Assembly: GCF_011059145.1 (NCBI RefSeq)
Contig: NZ_JAALLT010000001.1
Coordinates: 603,250-667,249 of the forward strand
DNA length: 64,000 nucleotides
From: Halalkalibaculum roseum
GTDB taxonomy: Bacteria > Bacteroidota > Rhodothermia > Balneolales > Balneolaceae
Reading direction: 5' to 3'
Numbering within the stretch: position 1 is the first letter of the stretch; the number at the start of each line of letters is the position of its first letter. A program made the position numbers and the translations under genes. Below, in pieces: positions 7,951 to 17,085 of this stretch. The notes under the pieces are model-generated. The model saw nothing but the letters and a program-made list of their open reading frames with translations, ran no database searches and was not told where the DNA came from.

Positions 7951-8034
7951 AAGGGAGGCTCAGGTTTCCTTTCTTGTATTCTTTAACCCCGGAATAAATT
8001 CCGGGGCTACCTTCATGATGCCCCGATGGGGCAT
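7951..8034 (+). repeat. REP-like repeat, partial copy 1
   Basis: The copy runs from GGGAGGCTCAGGTTT through the palindrome CCCCGGAATAAATTCCGGGG to ATGCCCCGATGGGGCAT (8018-8034). It lacks the front palindrome (CCCCAGGC..GCCTGGGG) seen in the other copies. Confidence 0.75.
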
Positions 8035-8240
8035 CTGAAATTGGTTACGATCGTAAGTCATTTAAACAATGTGATGTTTTTCTGAGAATTATTTGTATAG
8101 ATTCAGGGAAAATGCCCTGATAAGTTGACCACAACACAATTGAAATTACTTTAAGAGGTATTCCTCAAGCTGTGGTGTAGATATATAGCAGCATGCTATT
8201 GGTTCCTGTAAGTTTATATATGATGGATAATAATAAAGGC

Positions 8241-8475
8241 ACCCGTTACTAGCCCCAGACTTGAGCCTGGGTTGAAGGATTTATAAACAAATGCCTCAAG
8301 ATTCTTCTTAAATAAGGTTATAGATTTACTCATAGGGTCAGCAAGGATTGTAATCAACGACCAACATTCGGTGGGGTAATTGCCATTGTTTGGGACGGAG
8401 GCTCAGGTTTTTTTCTGTATACCTTAACCCCGGAATGAATTCCGAGGCTATTTTAATAATGCCCCGATGGGGCAT
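8241..8475 (+). repeat. REP-like composite repeat, copy 2
   Basis: The unit starts with an imperfect palindrome CCCCAGACTTGAGCCTGGG (8252-8270), has a middle segment AGGGTCAGCAAGGATTGTAA, a second palindrome CCCCGGAATGAATTCCGAGG, and ends with ATGCCCCGATGGGGCAT (8459-8475). Confidence 0.75.
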
Positions 8476-8604
8476 AGGATGTGATTTCCTAGTTAGCAAG
8501 AGATTGTAATTATCAGCAAATAACATAAGCTAAACTCTCCTTAGGCAAACTTAGCTATTCTTCCTGTTTTAGGGATTGATGTGAGCTTTTGTACGATATA
8601 TGGC

Positions 8605-8845
8605 AGCCGATATTAGCCCCAGGCTTTAGCCTGGGGTTGAAAGAGATCCCCCCAACGATAAAGCCCCGAGGCTTGATTTAGTTAAGGATATTGATTGGAC
8701 CGTAGGGGCAGCACCAATTGTAATCAGCGCTAAACCCTCGGTAGGGCAAATGCTTTTTTATAAGGCTGGGTTCAGGTTTTCTTATTTGTATTCGTATACC
8801 CCAGAAAAAATCTGGGTCGAGATTCATAATGCCCCGATGGGGCAT
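8605..8845 (+). repeat. REP-like composite repeat, copy 3
   Basis: The unit repeats copy 2 at a spacing of 364 bases: front palindrome CCCCAGGCTTTAGCCTGGGG (8617-8636), middle AGGGGCAGCACCAATTGTAA, a degraded second palindrome (CCCCAGAAAAAATCTGGG), and the terminal ATGCCCCGATGGGGCAT (8829-8845). Confidence 0.75.
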
Positions 8846-8943
8846 GTGTTATTTTTCGTGTGGATTATTCGTAGGAATAAATTAAATGACATTCCTGACA
8901 CGAGAATAGAAAATCACAAGAAGAAATAACAACAATTACCCAA

Positions 8944-9549
8944 TCAGGCTACATTCTCAATCAGGGATTCGGGCGCCTCATTGTTATTGATCTCCAGGGT
9001 AAACAATTTGGCAGGAGGGAGATTTAAAAAAACCACCTTCTTATTACTCTGGTATTTCTCTACTACGGCTTCCTCAAAATTGCATTTGAACTTGCGGAAG
9101 CTGACATATTTGAAATAACAGATGTAGGCTTTCGGGCTGCAGAGCTCCAGCTTCTTCTTCCAGATCTTCTGGATCACATCTTCGGGCATTGCTTCGTAAG
9201 GCAGACTCGAAAAAATGTAGTCGTACGAACGCCCGTTATTGAAACGGATAATATCTTCGTGATGGATTGAAATGTTTGAGCTGTGATACTTGCTCTTCAC
9301 GACTTCGAAAAAGTGATCGTTAATCTCAACGACATCCAGGTGGTCTTTCGGACGGATATGCTTTGAAATCTCTTTTGTGAGCGGGCCGGTACCGGGTCCG
9401 ATCTCCAGGATGTTGAGAGGGGGGCATCCCTGGCACAAGAGTTCCTTTTTAAGCTGCTTTACCAGATCCTTTGCTAAGAACTTTGAACTGGGTGCTATGG
9501 CCCCAACCTGCTTAAGGTCCTTGATAAAGTGTAAAAGATGTTCCAACAA
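8944..9549 (-). CDS. PmtA-like phospholipid N-methyltransferase
   Basis: The 201-residue protein is a class I SAM-dependent methyltransferase. Its N-terminus FIKDLKQVGAIAPSSKFLAK is the signature of bacterial phospholipid N-methyltransferases, which act on phosphatidylethanolamine at the membrane. The SAM-binding glycine loop is ILEIGPGTGPLT (about 47-58), and SSLPYEAMP occupies the catalytic loop position (motif IV). It resembles rRNA adenine dimethylases in fold, an alternative that the GAIAPSS front argues against. The gene stands alone between the repeat field and a divergent spacer, so context does not help. Confidence 0.78.
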   Translation of the reverse strand: MLEHLLHFIKDLKQVGAIAPSSKFLAKDLVKQLKKELLCQGCPPLNILEIGPGTGPLTKEISKHIRPKDHLDVVEINDHFFEVVKSKYHSSNISIHHEDIIRFNNGRSYDYIFSSLPYEAMPEDVIQKIWKKKLELCSPKAYICYFKYVSFRKFKCNFEEAVVEKYQSNKKVVFLNLPPAKLFTLEINNNEAPESLIENVA

Positions 9550-9730
9550 GACTCCTGTTTGTTACTAACTACAGCACGAATGTAATAAAGCAAATACAAT
9601 TTGGCTAATTTTGAATGAACTATCTCCCAGACCCTTCCATTTTAGAGGTTGATTAACTTATAAAGGCCCTATTCCGATATCGCTTAATGATTTTTTACAT
9701 AAAAATATCGGGGTATCTGCTTGACAGAGA

Positions 9731-9751
9731 CTAAAGTAAACCTCACTTTAG
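9731..9751. promoter_or_regulatory. Palindrome upstream of metalloprotease gene
   Basis: CTAAAGT (9731-9737) and ACTTTAG (9745-9751) form 7-bp inverted arms around a 7-bp centre, 34 bases before the start codon. A TATAAT hexamer lies just downstream (9754-9759). This layout suits an operator, but no regulator can be assigned. Confidence 0.35.
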
Positions 9752-9784
9752 CATATAATTTTATAACCAATCAATACGACATAC

Positions 9785-12268
9785 ATGATGAATTCAACAC
9801 CCGGGATTAAAGTATTTCTGAGCGTTGTACTAGCCCTCACTTTATTAGGAGGCTGTGCATCATCTCAGAAAGCAACTAAAAAATCCTCTGACAAGTCGCA
9901 GCAAGCTGCGAAGCCGGGGGACAAAGAAGAAATGAAGGCTTACAGCGAAGTTATCACCGACAAGGCTGAAACCGACGAGGGTCTTTTTGACGTCCATAAA
10001 ATTGAAGACAAATATTACTACGAAATTGCCGACTCTCTTCTAGGCCGAGAAATGCTTGTAATTTCTCGTATTGCCAAAACCGCCGATAATATGGGTTACG
10101 GTGGTGAAAAGAATAATACACAAACCGTTCGATGGCAGCGTAGAGGAGACAAAGTGCTGCTGAGGCATGTGTCTTATTCAAACGTAGCTGACAGCACGGA
10201 GCCGGTGTATCAGGCTGTTCAAAATTCAAATTTTGAGCCTATCATTAAAACGTTTTCTATAGAAACTCTCGGTAAGGATTCTTCGGGTGTCGTAATTGAA
10301 GCGACTTCACTTTACAATACTGACGTGCCTTCTTTTGGCCTCAGTGATCGCCGACGTACAGCATATAGAGTTCGTCGGCTCGACTCAGATAGGACTTTTA
10401 TCGAACATATACACAGTTATCCACTCAATATTGAAGCACGCAGCATACTAACTTACGAGGCACAAGAACCTCCTTCCAATTCACAGACCAATACCATCTC
10501 TATGGAGATGAATCACAGCATGGTGCTGTTGCCGAAGGAGCAAATGCGTCCGCGATCCTATGACCAGCGGGTCGGATTCTTCAGCGTGCGTCAAACTTAC
10601 TACGGTGACGACGTCCAAAAAGCGAAGGATTTACGGTATATAACCCGTTATGAACTGGTTCCAAAAGACAAGGAAGCGTACATGCGTGGAGAGCTGGTTG
10701 AACCGGTGAACCCCATTGTTTATTGGATTGATCCCGCAACACCTGAAAAGTGGCGCCCTTATCTGAAGCAGGGTGTTGTTGACTGGCAAAAAGCTTTTGA
10801 GGAGGCCGGTTTTAAGAATGCCATTATTGCCAAGGATCCTCCTTCCAAAGAGGAGAACCCCGAGTGGAGTCCGGAAGATGTTCGGTATTCTGTAATTCGT
10901 TATTTTGCATCAGACATTCAGAATGCATACGGACCTCATGTTCACGATCCGAGAACCGGTCAGATTCTGGAAAGCGATATCGGCTGGTATCATAACGTGA
11001 TGAACCTGCTGCGCAATTGGTTCTTCGTTCAAACTGCGGCCGTTAACCCGGAAGCCAGGGGCGTAGAGTTTGATGATGAAGTGATGGGTCAGCTGATTCG
11101 ATTTGTATCTGCCCATGAGGTTGGTCACACACTGGGATTCCCGCATAATATGGGTTCCAGTTACGCCTACCCGGTTGACTCCCTGCGATCACCGACCTTC
11201 ACAAGCACGCACGGAACTGCCCCGTCTATCATGGACTATGCCCGTTTTAATTACGTGGCTCAGCCCGGCGACGGAGTTACACAGTTCTACCCGCAAGTCG
11301 GCGAGTATGACAAGTGGGCCGCCAAATGGGGTTACAGCTGGTTCCCTGAAGATATGTCTAAGGAAGAGATCGAGCAGACCCTGCATGAATGGACGCTTGA
11401 AAGAGCTGATGATCCCGCATACTTCTTCGGTACCGGTGGTGATGATCCCCGTGTGCAAACCGAAGACCTGACCAACGACGCCATGCGGGCCAGTGAACTC
11501 GGTGTTGCCAACCTGCAGCGTATCACCAACAATATGATGGAGTGGATAGCCCGTGACGGAGCCAACTATGATGAGCTGGAAGAGCTATACGGACAGGTTG
11601 TGGCCCAATGGGGTCGCTATACCGGTCATGTATATAATAACATAGGAGGTGTTTATCGCAACGATAAGACCTATGATCAGGAAGGTCCGGTATACGAATT
11701 TGTCCCCGAAGAGAGACAGCGCAGAGCTATGTACTGGCTGGCAGACTACGGGTGGAATTCACCGACCTGGATGCTGAACTACGAGGTTCTTGATCGCATC
11801 AATGAAAGTTCTGTGGTTGATGATATCCGAAGCCGACAGACGAGCCTGCTGAACAATGTAGCTTCTCCTCAAATGATGGGAAGACTCATTGAATGGTCAG
11901 AGCGTACGGATGGCGATACCTATACTCCGTTTGAACTAATGGATGACCTGCGGGTTGCCATCTGGAAAGAGCTGGATGACAACAGGCCGACTATCGATGT
12001 ATTTCGCCGGAACCTGCAGAGAGGCTATATCGAGCGCATGGAATATCTCATGACCGAAGAGCCGACCATCCCTGAGCAGTGGAGACAGTTTTTTAGTCTG
12101 AATGTGGATGTTAGTCAGTCGGATATCCGTCCGATTGTCCGGGAACAGCTTGAACTGTTACTGGATGATGTGGAAGGTGCCATCAGAAATTCGGGTGACC
12201 GGGCAACACGTACGCACCTCGAGGATGTAACCCACCGCATTGATGCAGTACTGAATCCTGAGGACTAG
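9785..12268 (+). CDS. Exported zinc-dependent metalloprotease (DUF5117/DUF5118/DUF4953 type)
   Basis: The 827-residue lipoprotein has a signal peptide ending in a lipobox LLGG-C24. The zinc site HEVGHTLGFPHN (about residues 444-455) is the long metzincin-type HExxHxxGxxH motif, and a following SIMDYARF matches the Met-turn of metzincins. The architecture and length fit the large exported zincin family common in Bacteroidota, with DUF5118 and DUF5117 before the catalytic DUF4953 region. It is expected to be anchored in the periplasm or outer membrane and to cleave unknown proteins or peptides. The start is one of two adjacent ATGs. It is monocistronic, with an intrinsic terminator behind it. 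Confidence 0.9.
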   Translation: MMNSTPGIKVFLSVVLALTLLGGCASSQKATKKSSDKSQQAAKPGDKEEMKAYSEVITDKAETDEGLFDVHKIEDKYYYEIADSLLGREMLVISRIAKTADNMGYGGEKNNTQTVRWQRRGDKVLLRHVSYSNVADSTEPVYQAVQNSNFEPIIKTFSIETLGKDSSGVVIEATSLYNTDVPSFGLSDRRRTAYRVRRLDSDRTFIEHIHSYPLNIEARSILTYEAQEPPSNSQTNTISMEMNHSMVLLPKEQMRPRSYDQRVGFFSVRQTYYGDDVQKAKDLRYITRYELVPKDKEAYMRGELVEPVNPIVYWIDPATPEKWRPYLKQGVVDWQKAFEEAGFKNAIIAKDPPSKEENPEWSPEDVRYSVIRYFASDIQNAYGPHVHDPRTGQILESDIGWYHNVMNLLRNWFFVQTAAVNPEARGVEFDDEVMGQLIRFVSAHEVGHTLGFPHNMGSSYAYPVDSLRSPTFTSTHGTAPSIMDYARFNYVAQPGDGVTQFYPQVGEYDKWAAKWGYSWFPEDMSKEEIEQTLHEWTLERADDPAYFFGTGGDDPRVQTEDLTNDAMRASELGVANLQRITNNMMEWIARDGANYDELEELYGQVVAQWGRYTGHVYNNIGGVYRNDKTYDQEGPVYEFVPEERQRRAMYWLADYGWNSPTWMLNYEVLDRINESSVVDDIRSRQTSLLNNVASPQMMGRLIEWSERTDGDTYTPFELMDDLRVAIWKELDDNRPTIDVFRRNLQRGYIERMEYLMTEEPTIPEQWRQFFSLNVDVSQSDIRPIVREQLELLLDDVEGAIRNSGDRATRTHLEDVTHRIDAVLNPED

Positions 12269-12302
12269 GTTCTTTAACTGAACTTCAATAAATCTTATTT
12301 CC

Positions 12303-12332
12303 AAAGCCCCGGCATCTGTCGGGGCTTTTTTT
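12303..12332 (+). terminator. Intrinsic terminator of metalloprotease gene
   Basis: AAAGCCCCG (12303-12311) pairs with CGGGGCTTT (12320-12328), and the stem runs into a T-run ending at 12332. It is a textbook rho-independent terminator 35 bases behind the stop codon. Confidence 0.9.
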
Positions 12333-12531
12333 ATGGATAGAGATTTTTGATGTTATACCACTTAGATACACTAAGTACTTCTCAGTGTCTCTCAGTGGTA
12401 CAACCAACAAGGCACACTCAGGCTTACCTAAAAACTTTTTACATCTGCCTGTTGATAAAAGCGGTGCCATTCAATAACCTGTCAACAGTTTAAAACCTTC
12501 ACCTCTTTTAATTAACTCTATCAACAGTATT

Positions 12532-15500
12532 ATGACGTTTAAAGGGATAACAAAAGCAGCATTTTGGCAACTGGTATGCATACTGGTACTTGGTCTGGGA
12601 ATATTTTCGGAAGGAAATGCCCAGCAACTCGACATGGAAAAATTCAAGGATATGGAACCCAGGAGTATCGGTCCTGCGGGTATGAGCGGACGTATCACCG
12701 CCATTGATGTCGTGGAATCCAATCCTGATATCATTTATGCCGGTTCTGCATCCGGCGGTTTATGGAAATCAACCAGCGGTGGGGTGGACTGGGAGCCGAT
12801 CTTTGACGAGCAGAAGGCTGCTTCCATAGGTGCTGTAGATATCCACCAGAAAAACCCAAGCATTATCTGGGTCGGTACCGGTGAGGGTAACCCGAGAAAC
12901 AGTCAGAGCCAGGGTGCCGGCATTTTCAAAAGCATTGATGGGGGAAGAACCTGGGAGTATATGGGACTTGAAAAAACAAGGAGTATCCATCGGGTCATCA
13001 TCCATCCTGATAATCCCGATGTGGTTTATGCCGGTGTTCAGGGCAACGCCTGGGCGGATACCGAAGAACGAGGTGTCTACAAGACAACCGACGGTGGAGA
13101 GACCTGGGAGAAGATACTTTATAACAATACCCGCACCGGTATTGGCGACTTGGTCATGGACCCTTCAAATCCAAACAAACTGATAGCCGCGATGTGGGAA
13201 TTTCGTCGCTGGCCGTGGTTTTTTGAATCCGGTGGAGAAGGATCTGGACTCTATATGACACTCGATGGGGGTGAAACCTGGGAAGAGCTGACTTCAGAAG
13301 ATGGCCTTCCGGAAGGAGAGCTGGGAAGAATGGGGGTAGCCATAGCTCCCAGCAATCCGGAAATCGTCTATGCCATTATTGAATCCGAGGAAAATGCGAT
13401 CTATCGCAGTACCGATGGGGGCTATACCTGGGAAGAACGGCAGGAGTTTGAAGACGACCGTGCTGTAGGCAATCGTCCCTTTTACTATGCTGAAATTTAT
13501 GTGGATCCGTTCAATGAGAACCGTGTATTCAGTCTGTACACTTACATGTCAGAAAGCATTGACGGGGCCAAATCTTTTGAAAGTCTCTATCCCTATTACA
13601 ACTGGGTGCATCCCGACCATCATGCATTCTGGCTCAGTGAGAAGAGCAAGGGTTTTATGATTGACGGGAATGACGGGGGATTGAACATAACCTATGACGG
13701 TGGTGACAACTGGCGGTTCATTCCCAATATTCCAGTCGGACAGTTTTATCATGTGAATGTGGATATGGAAATTCCCTATCACGTCTATGGGGGCATGCAG
13801 GACAACGGTTCCTGGCAAGGGCCTGCCTATGTATGGCGTAGCGGCGGCATCCGAAATGCTTATTGGGAAGAGCTCTATTTCGGTGACGGGTTTGATGTAA
13901 TAATAGATCAAAGCAATCCACGCTATGCCTATGCAATGTCTCAGCAGGGTAATATTGGGAGGGTAGACCGGCAGACCGGAAGCGCTCGATTTGTGAAGCC
14001 GACACATCCCGAAGGAGAGCAGCTGCGCTTCAACTGGAACTCAGCCGTAAACTTTGATCCTTTCGATGACGAGACGATCTATTTCGGGAGTCAATATGTG
14101 CACAAAAGCACCGACCGCGGGGAATCCTGGGAGATCATATCGCCGGATTTGACTACCGACGATCCCGAAAAACAGCGGCAACATGAGAGCGGTGGTCTGA
14201 CGATGGACGCCACCGGCGCCGAGAACTTTACTACTATACTTGCCATTGAACCGAGTCCACTGGAGCAGGGTTTACTTTGGGTCGGCACCGATGACGGCAA
14301 GATCCATATCACACGCGACGGCGGTGAAAACTGGACCGATCTAACCGGCAATCTCAAAGGTGTGCCGGAAGGTAGCTGGGTAGGACAGGTGAAAGCCTCG
14401 AATTTCAATCCCGGTGAGGCAGTAGCTGTGATCAACAATTACCGGCGAGGCGATTGGGGAGTCTATGTAATGAGAACAACCAACTATGGTAAAAGCTGGA
14501 CCAATATTGCCAAAGACAAAGGCATGGAAGGATATGCGCTCTCCTATGTTCAAGATCCCGAAGAGGAAAATCTTGAATTTGTAGGCACCGAGCTAGGCCT
14601 CTATGTGAGTATAGACAAAGGAGATACCTGGACGAAGTGGACCAACGGTTATCCAACGGTTTCCACCTACGATATGGTGATTCATCCACGCGAGCACGAC
14701 CTGGTGATCGGAACCTTCGGACGATCGTTCTGGGTGCTCGATGATATTCGTCCCCTGCGTGACCTTGCCGCTAACGGTGCGGATGAACTGGACAAAGCCG
14801 TCAAAGCTTTCGCTACCCCGGATGCCTACCTGGCAGAAATGCGGCAGGCGGCCGGAACCAGGTTCTCTGCGGATGGCATGTTTTCCGGTGAGAACCGTCC
14901 GGATGGTGCACGATTGACCTATTCGGTGAATAGCGAGGTACTGGCCGGCACAGAAGAAGGCAGTGATGGAGAAGATGAATCAATGGAGAAGGAGAAAGAG
15001 AAGGTAACTATTGAAATCTTCGATGCATCAGGCAATAAGATCAGGACACTGGAAGAAACACCTGATCAAGACGGAATCAACCGTACGACCTGGGGCCTGG
15101 AACGCAAGGGTGTTGAGAATCCCAGCCGTGAACTGCGACGCGAGAGGGATTCAGAACCCGGAGGAAGAACGGTGCTTCCCGGTAATTACAAAGTGAAGTT
15201 CACCTATGGGGATTTCTCAGATTCAACGATGGTAACCGTCAAGACCGATCCAAGAATAGAAATGCCGATGTCAGCACTGCGAGCTACGGCTGATTTGCGT
15301 TCGGAAGTGGATACGCTCCGTGCAAGGCTGGCTAAGTCTACAACCTCGCTGGCTGAAGCCCTGGAGATTGTGGAATTCAACGAACAGTTGGTTGAAAATG
15401 ACAGTCGAGGTGAAGAGGAACTGCAGTCCTTCAAAGAAGCCAATGAGGAAATTAAAAAACAGATTACGGCTCTTCAGGACAGTGTATTCGGTGAAGAAGA

Positions 15501-15759
15501 TGACCGGCAGGGCATCACTGACAATCCCAATATTACCGTGATGAACCGGTTGTATGCTCCCCTGCGATACCTGGGCGAGGATTACAACGGACCCGGAGAA
15601 ACGGAACGTAACCTACTGCGACTGGCCAGAGAAGCGGTCAATGAAGCGATTGGAAATATCAACAGTTTCTTTGATACCGAGTGGCCTGCATACCGACGGA
15701 CTATGGAAGAGGCCGACTTGACACCCTTCAAGGAGTTTGAACCGGTAGAAATGGAGTAG
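12532..15759 (+). CDS. Exported sortilin/VPS10-like BNR beta-propeller protein
   Basis: The 1075-residue protein has an N-terminal signal peptide (hydrophobic stretch, probable cleavage after GNAQ near residue 30) and a large propeller built from BNR/Asp-box repeats: STSGGVDWEP, SIDGGRTWEY, TTDGGETWEK, TLDGGETWEE, STDGGYTWEE, STDRGESWEI, TRDGGENWTD. Related proteins are called glycosyl hydrolase or VPS10 domain proteins, but no sialidase catalytic set is visible, so the activity is unknown. After about residue 800 comes a Glu/Lys-rich part, a beta domain that resembles FlgD-like segments, and a predicted coiled coil (about 905-1000). Likely role: surface or secreted protein turnover or binding. 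Confidence 0.85.
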   Translation: MTFKGITKAAFWQLVCILVLGLGIFSEGNAQQLDMEKFKDMEPRSIGPAGMSGRITAIDVVESNPDIIYAGSASGGLWKSTSGGVDWEPIFDEQKAASIGAVDIHQKNPSIIWVGTGEGNPRNSQSQGAGIFKSIDGGRTWEYMGLEKTRSIHRVIIHPDNPDVVYAGVQGNAWADTEERGVYKTTDGGETWEKILYNNTRTGIGDLVMDPSNPNKLIAAMWEFRRWPWFFESGGEGSGLYMTLDGGETWEELTSEDGLPEGELGRMGVAIAPSNPEIVYAIIESEENAIYRSTDGGYTWEERQEFEDDRAVGNRPFYYAEIYVDPFNENRVFSLYTYMSESIDGAKSFESLYPYYNWVHPDHHAFWLSEKSKGFMIDGNDGGLNITYDGGDNWRFIPNIPVGQFYHVNVDMEIPYHVYGGMQDNGSWQGPAYVWRSGGIRNAYWEELYFGDGFDVIIDQSNPRYAYAMSQQGNIGRVDRQTGSARFVKPTHPEGEQLRFNWNSAVNFDPFDDETIYFGSQYVHKSTDRGESWEIISPDLTTDDPEKQRQHESGGLTMDATGAENFTTILAIEPSPLEQGLLWVGTDDGKIHITRDGGENWTDLTGNLKGVPEGSWVGQVKASNFNPGEAVAVINNYRRGDWGVYVMRTTNYGKSWTNIAKDKGMEGYALSYVQDPEEENLEFVGTELGLYVSIDKGDTWTKWTNGYPTVSTYDMVIHPREHDLVIGTFGRSFWVLDDIRPLRDLAANGADELDKAVKAFATPDAYLAEMRQAAGTRFSADGMFSGENRPDGARLTYSVNSEVLAGTEEGSDGEDESMEKEKEKVTIEIFDASGNKIRTLEETPDQDGINRTTWGLERKGVENPSRELRRERDSEPGGRTVLPGNYKVKFTYGDFSDSTMVTVKTDPRIEMPMSALRATADLRSEVDTLRARLAKSTTSLAEALEIVEFNEQLVENDSRGEEELQSFKEANEEIKKQITALQDSVFGEEDDRQGITDNPNITVMNRLYAPLRYLGEDYNGPGETERNLLRLAREAVNEAIGNINSFFDTEWPAYRRTMEEADLTPFKEFEPVEME

Positions 15760-15769
15760 AATTAGTAAT

Positions 15770-15889
15770 AGTCGTGAGTCTTGAGTGGAATATTTAGTAG
15801 AAAGTATAAAGTAGAGGTCGATTAATTTTATCGAGCCACTTCTTACTTCTTACTCATTTCTCATTTCTCATGACTCATGACTCACGACT
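15770..15889. repeat. Dispersed repeat GTCGTGAGTC/GACTCACGAC
   Basis: Between two plus-strand genes, arms at 15770-15786 (AGTCGTGAGTC..) and 15873-15889 (..GACTCACGACT) are inverted with one mismatch; the right side extends into a run of CTCATTTCTCATGACTCATG-type heptamer repeats. Related sequence occurs at 54455-54470. Confidence 0.6.
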
Positions 15890-15966
15890 CAATACCACAA
15901 CCTCAACTTTTCAATTTTTCGTGGCTGTATGTATATTGAAAGTAAGTAATAAATCAACATCACGTC

Positions 15967-16821
15967 ATGGAACCTATCGTTGAATTTTTTAGTGATCTGC
16001 CGACTGTTTTTCGGGCAGGTATCTTGATTGGCGGGATCTTTATTTTTTGGGTGATAGAGGGTGTTTTCCCCTTATTTGAATTTCAGTATAGGAAGGTACA
16101 GCATGCTCTAAAGAATTTTGTCCTCACCGGATTTTTCGTGCTGATCGGGCTGGGTTTTGCTGGGATCCTGCTGTGGTCTTCCGAGTATGTAACGGAAGTA
16201 GGTTTTGGTGTCTTGCAGTGGATCAGCATGCCCTTATGGCTGCAGGCAGTAGTTGGGGTTATGCTTCTTGATTTTTTTGGAGCGTACCTCATTCACTGGA
16301 TTGAACACAAGGTTCGCATACTTTGGAAGTTTCACCTGGTGCATCACAGCGATACCACCGTTGATGTCACTACGGGATTGCGTCACCACCCGGGTGAAGC
16401 GGTCTTCAGGATGCTCTTTACCATATTGGGTGTCATCATGGTAGGTGCCCCCATCTGGATCGTGTTTCTGTACCAGAGTATCTCCGCCCTCTTTGCCCAT
16501 ATCACCCATGCCAACATCGAGATGCCCAGAAAAATAGATCGGGCCCTATCTTATGTTTTCATTACACCGCTAATGCACAAGGTGCATCATCACTACACCC
16601 AGCCGCTTACCGACACCAATTACGGAAACATCTTCGCCATTTGGGACCGGATCTTCGGCACCTTTGCCCAGGTAGATGATATCAAGGAACTGACTTATGG
16701 CATTGATACCCATATGGACCCCGAAGAGAATGATCGACTGGGCAATCTATTGAAAATACCTTTCCAGGAGTACCGCCCCCCGAAGGGCGCGAAGTTTGAT
16801 GATTATGATTTGGAGAAGTGA
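15967..16821 (+). CDS. Sterol desaturase/fatty acid hydroxylase family protein
   Basis: The 284-residue integral membrane protein has four or so membrane segments and the eight-histidine pattern of the fatty acid hydroxylase superfamily (PF04116): HWIEH near 109, HLVHH near 121, RHH near 137, and HKVHHHY near 204. These bind a di-iron centre that uses O2 to hydroxylate or desaturate a lipid. The substrate in this phylum is unknown; hopanoids, carotenoids or ornithine lipids are possibilities. A paralogue with the same histidine layout lies at 60770-61594. The gene is flanked by dispersed repeats on both sides. Confidence 0.88.
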   Translation: MEPIVEFFSDLPTVFRAGILIGGIFIFWVIEGVFPLFEFQYRKVQHALKNFVLTGFFVLIGLGFAGILLWSSEYVTEVGFGVLQWISMPLWLQAVVGVMLLDFFGAYLIHWIEHKVRILWKFHLVHHSDTTVDVTTGLRHHPGEAVFRMLFTILGVIMVGAPIWIVFLYQSISALFAHITHANIEMPRKIDRALSYVFITPLMHKVHHHYTQPLTDTNYGNIFAIWDRIFGTFAQVDDIKELTYGIDTHMDPEENDRLGNLLKIPFQEYRPPKGAKFDDYDLEK

Positions 16822-16844
16822 GAAGGGAAGAGTAGAAAGAAAAT

Positions 16845-17062
16845 AGAATTCAGAACTCAGGAGTCAGAATTCAGAATGACTTAGCTCCGAGGTGGTTGTA
16901 CCACCGAAGAATGGGCATTTGGTTAATATTTCAATTATAACTCCGTTATCGTCGGAAGTAAAACTCCCTCAAAACCAATAGTGTGATAGGGAGACAATTG
17001 AAGAAGCATATCCAGATTCCAACCTCTAACTTCCATCTTCTGACTCCTGAGTTCTGAATTCT
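16845..17062. repeat. Element with perfect 25-bp terminal inverted repeats
   Basis: Arms 16845-16869 and 17038-17062 are perfect complements (AGAATTCAGAACTCAGGAGT.. and its inverse). They enclose 168 bases with no reading frame. The arms belong to the GAATTCAG/GAGTCAG dispersed repeat family also seen at 19001-19068 and near 21087. Confidence 0.7.
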
Positions 17063-17085
17063 TCACACCCATCACTCCTTACTCA

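Larger units (their letters stand above)
7845..8943. other. 1.1-kb intergenic repeat field
   Basis: No credible gene is found. A 62-codon minus-strand frame at 8338-8526 lies wholly inside repeat sequence and is rejected. The stretch contains two copies of a roughly 235-bp composite unit (about 8241-8475 and 8605-8845) and one partial copy (7951-8034), all ending in the palindrome ATGCCCCGATGGGGCAT. Confidence 0.75.

Noticed and set aside
8338-8526. 62-codon minus-strand frame in the repeat field
   Set aside because: It runs through repeat palindromes and has no protein-like pattern.
7951-8845. CRISPR array
   Set aside because: The repeats are long, palindromic and only two to three in number, with unequal spacing and no cas genes.
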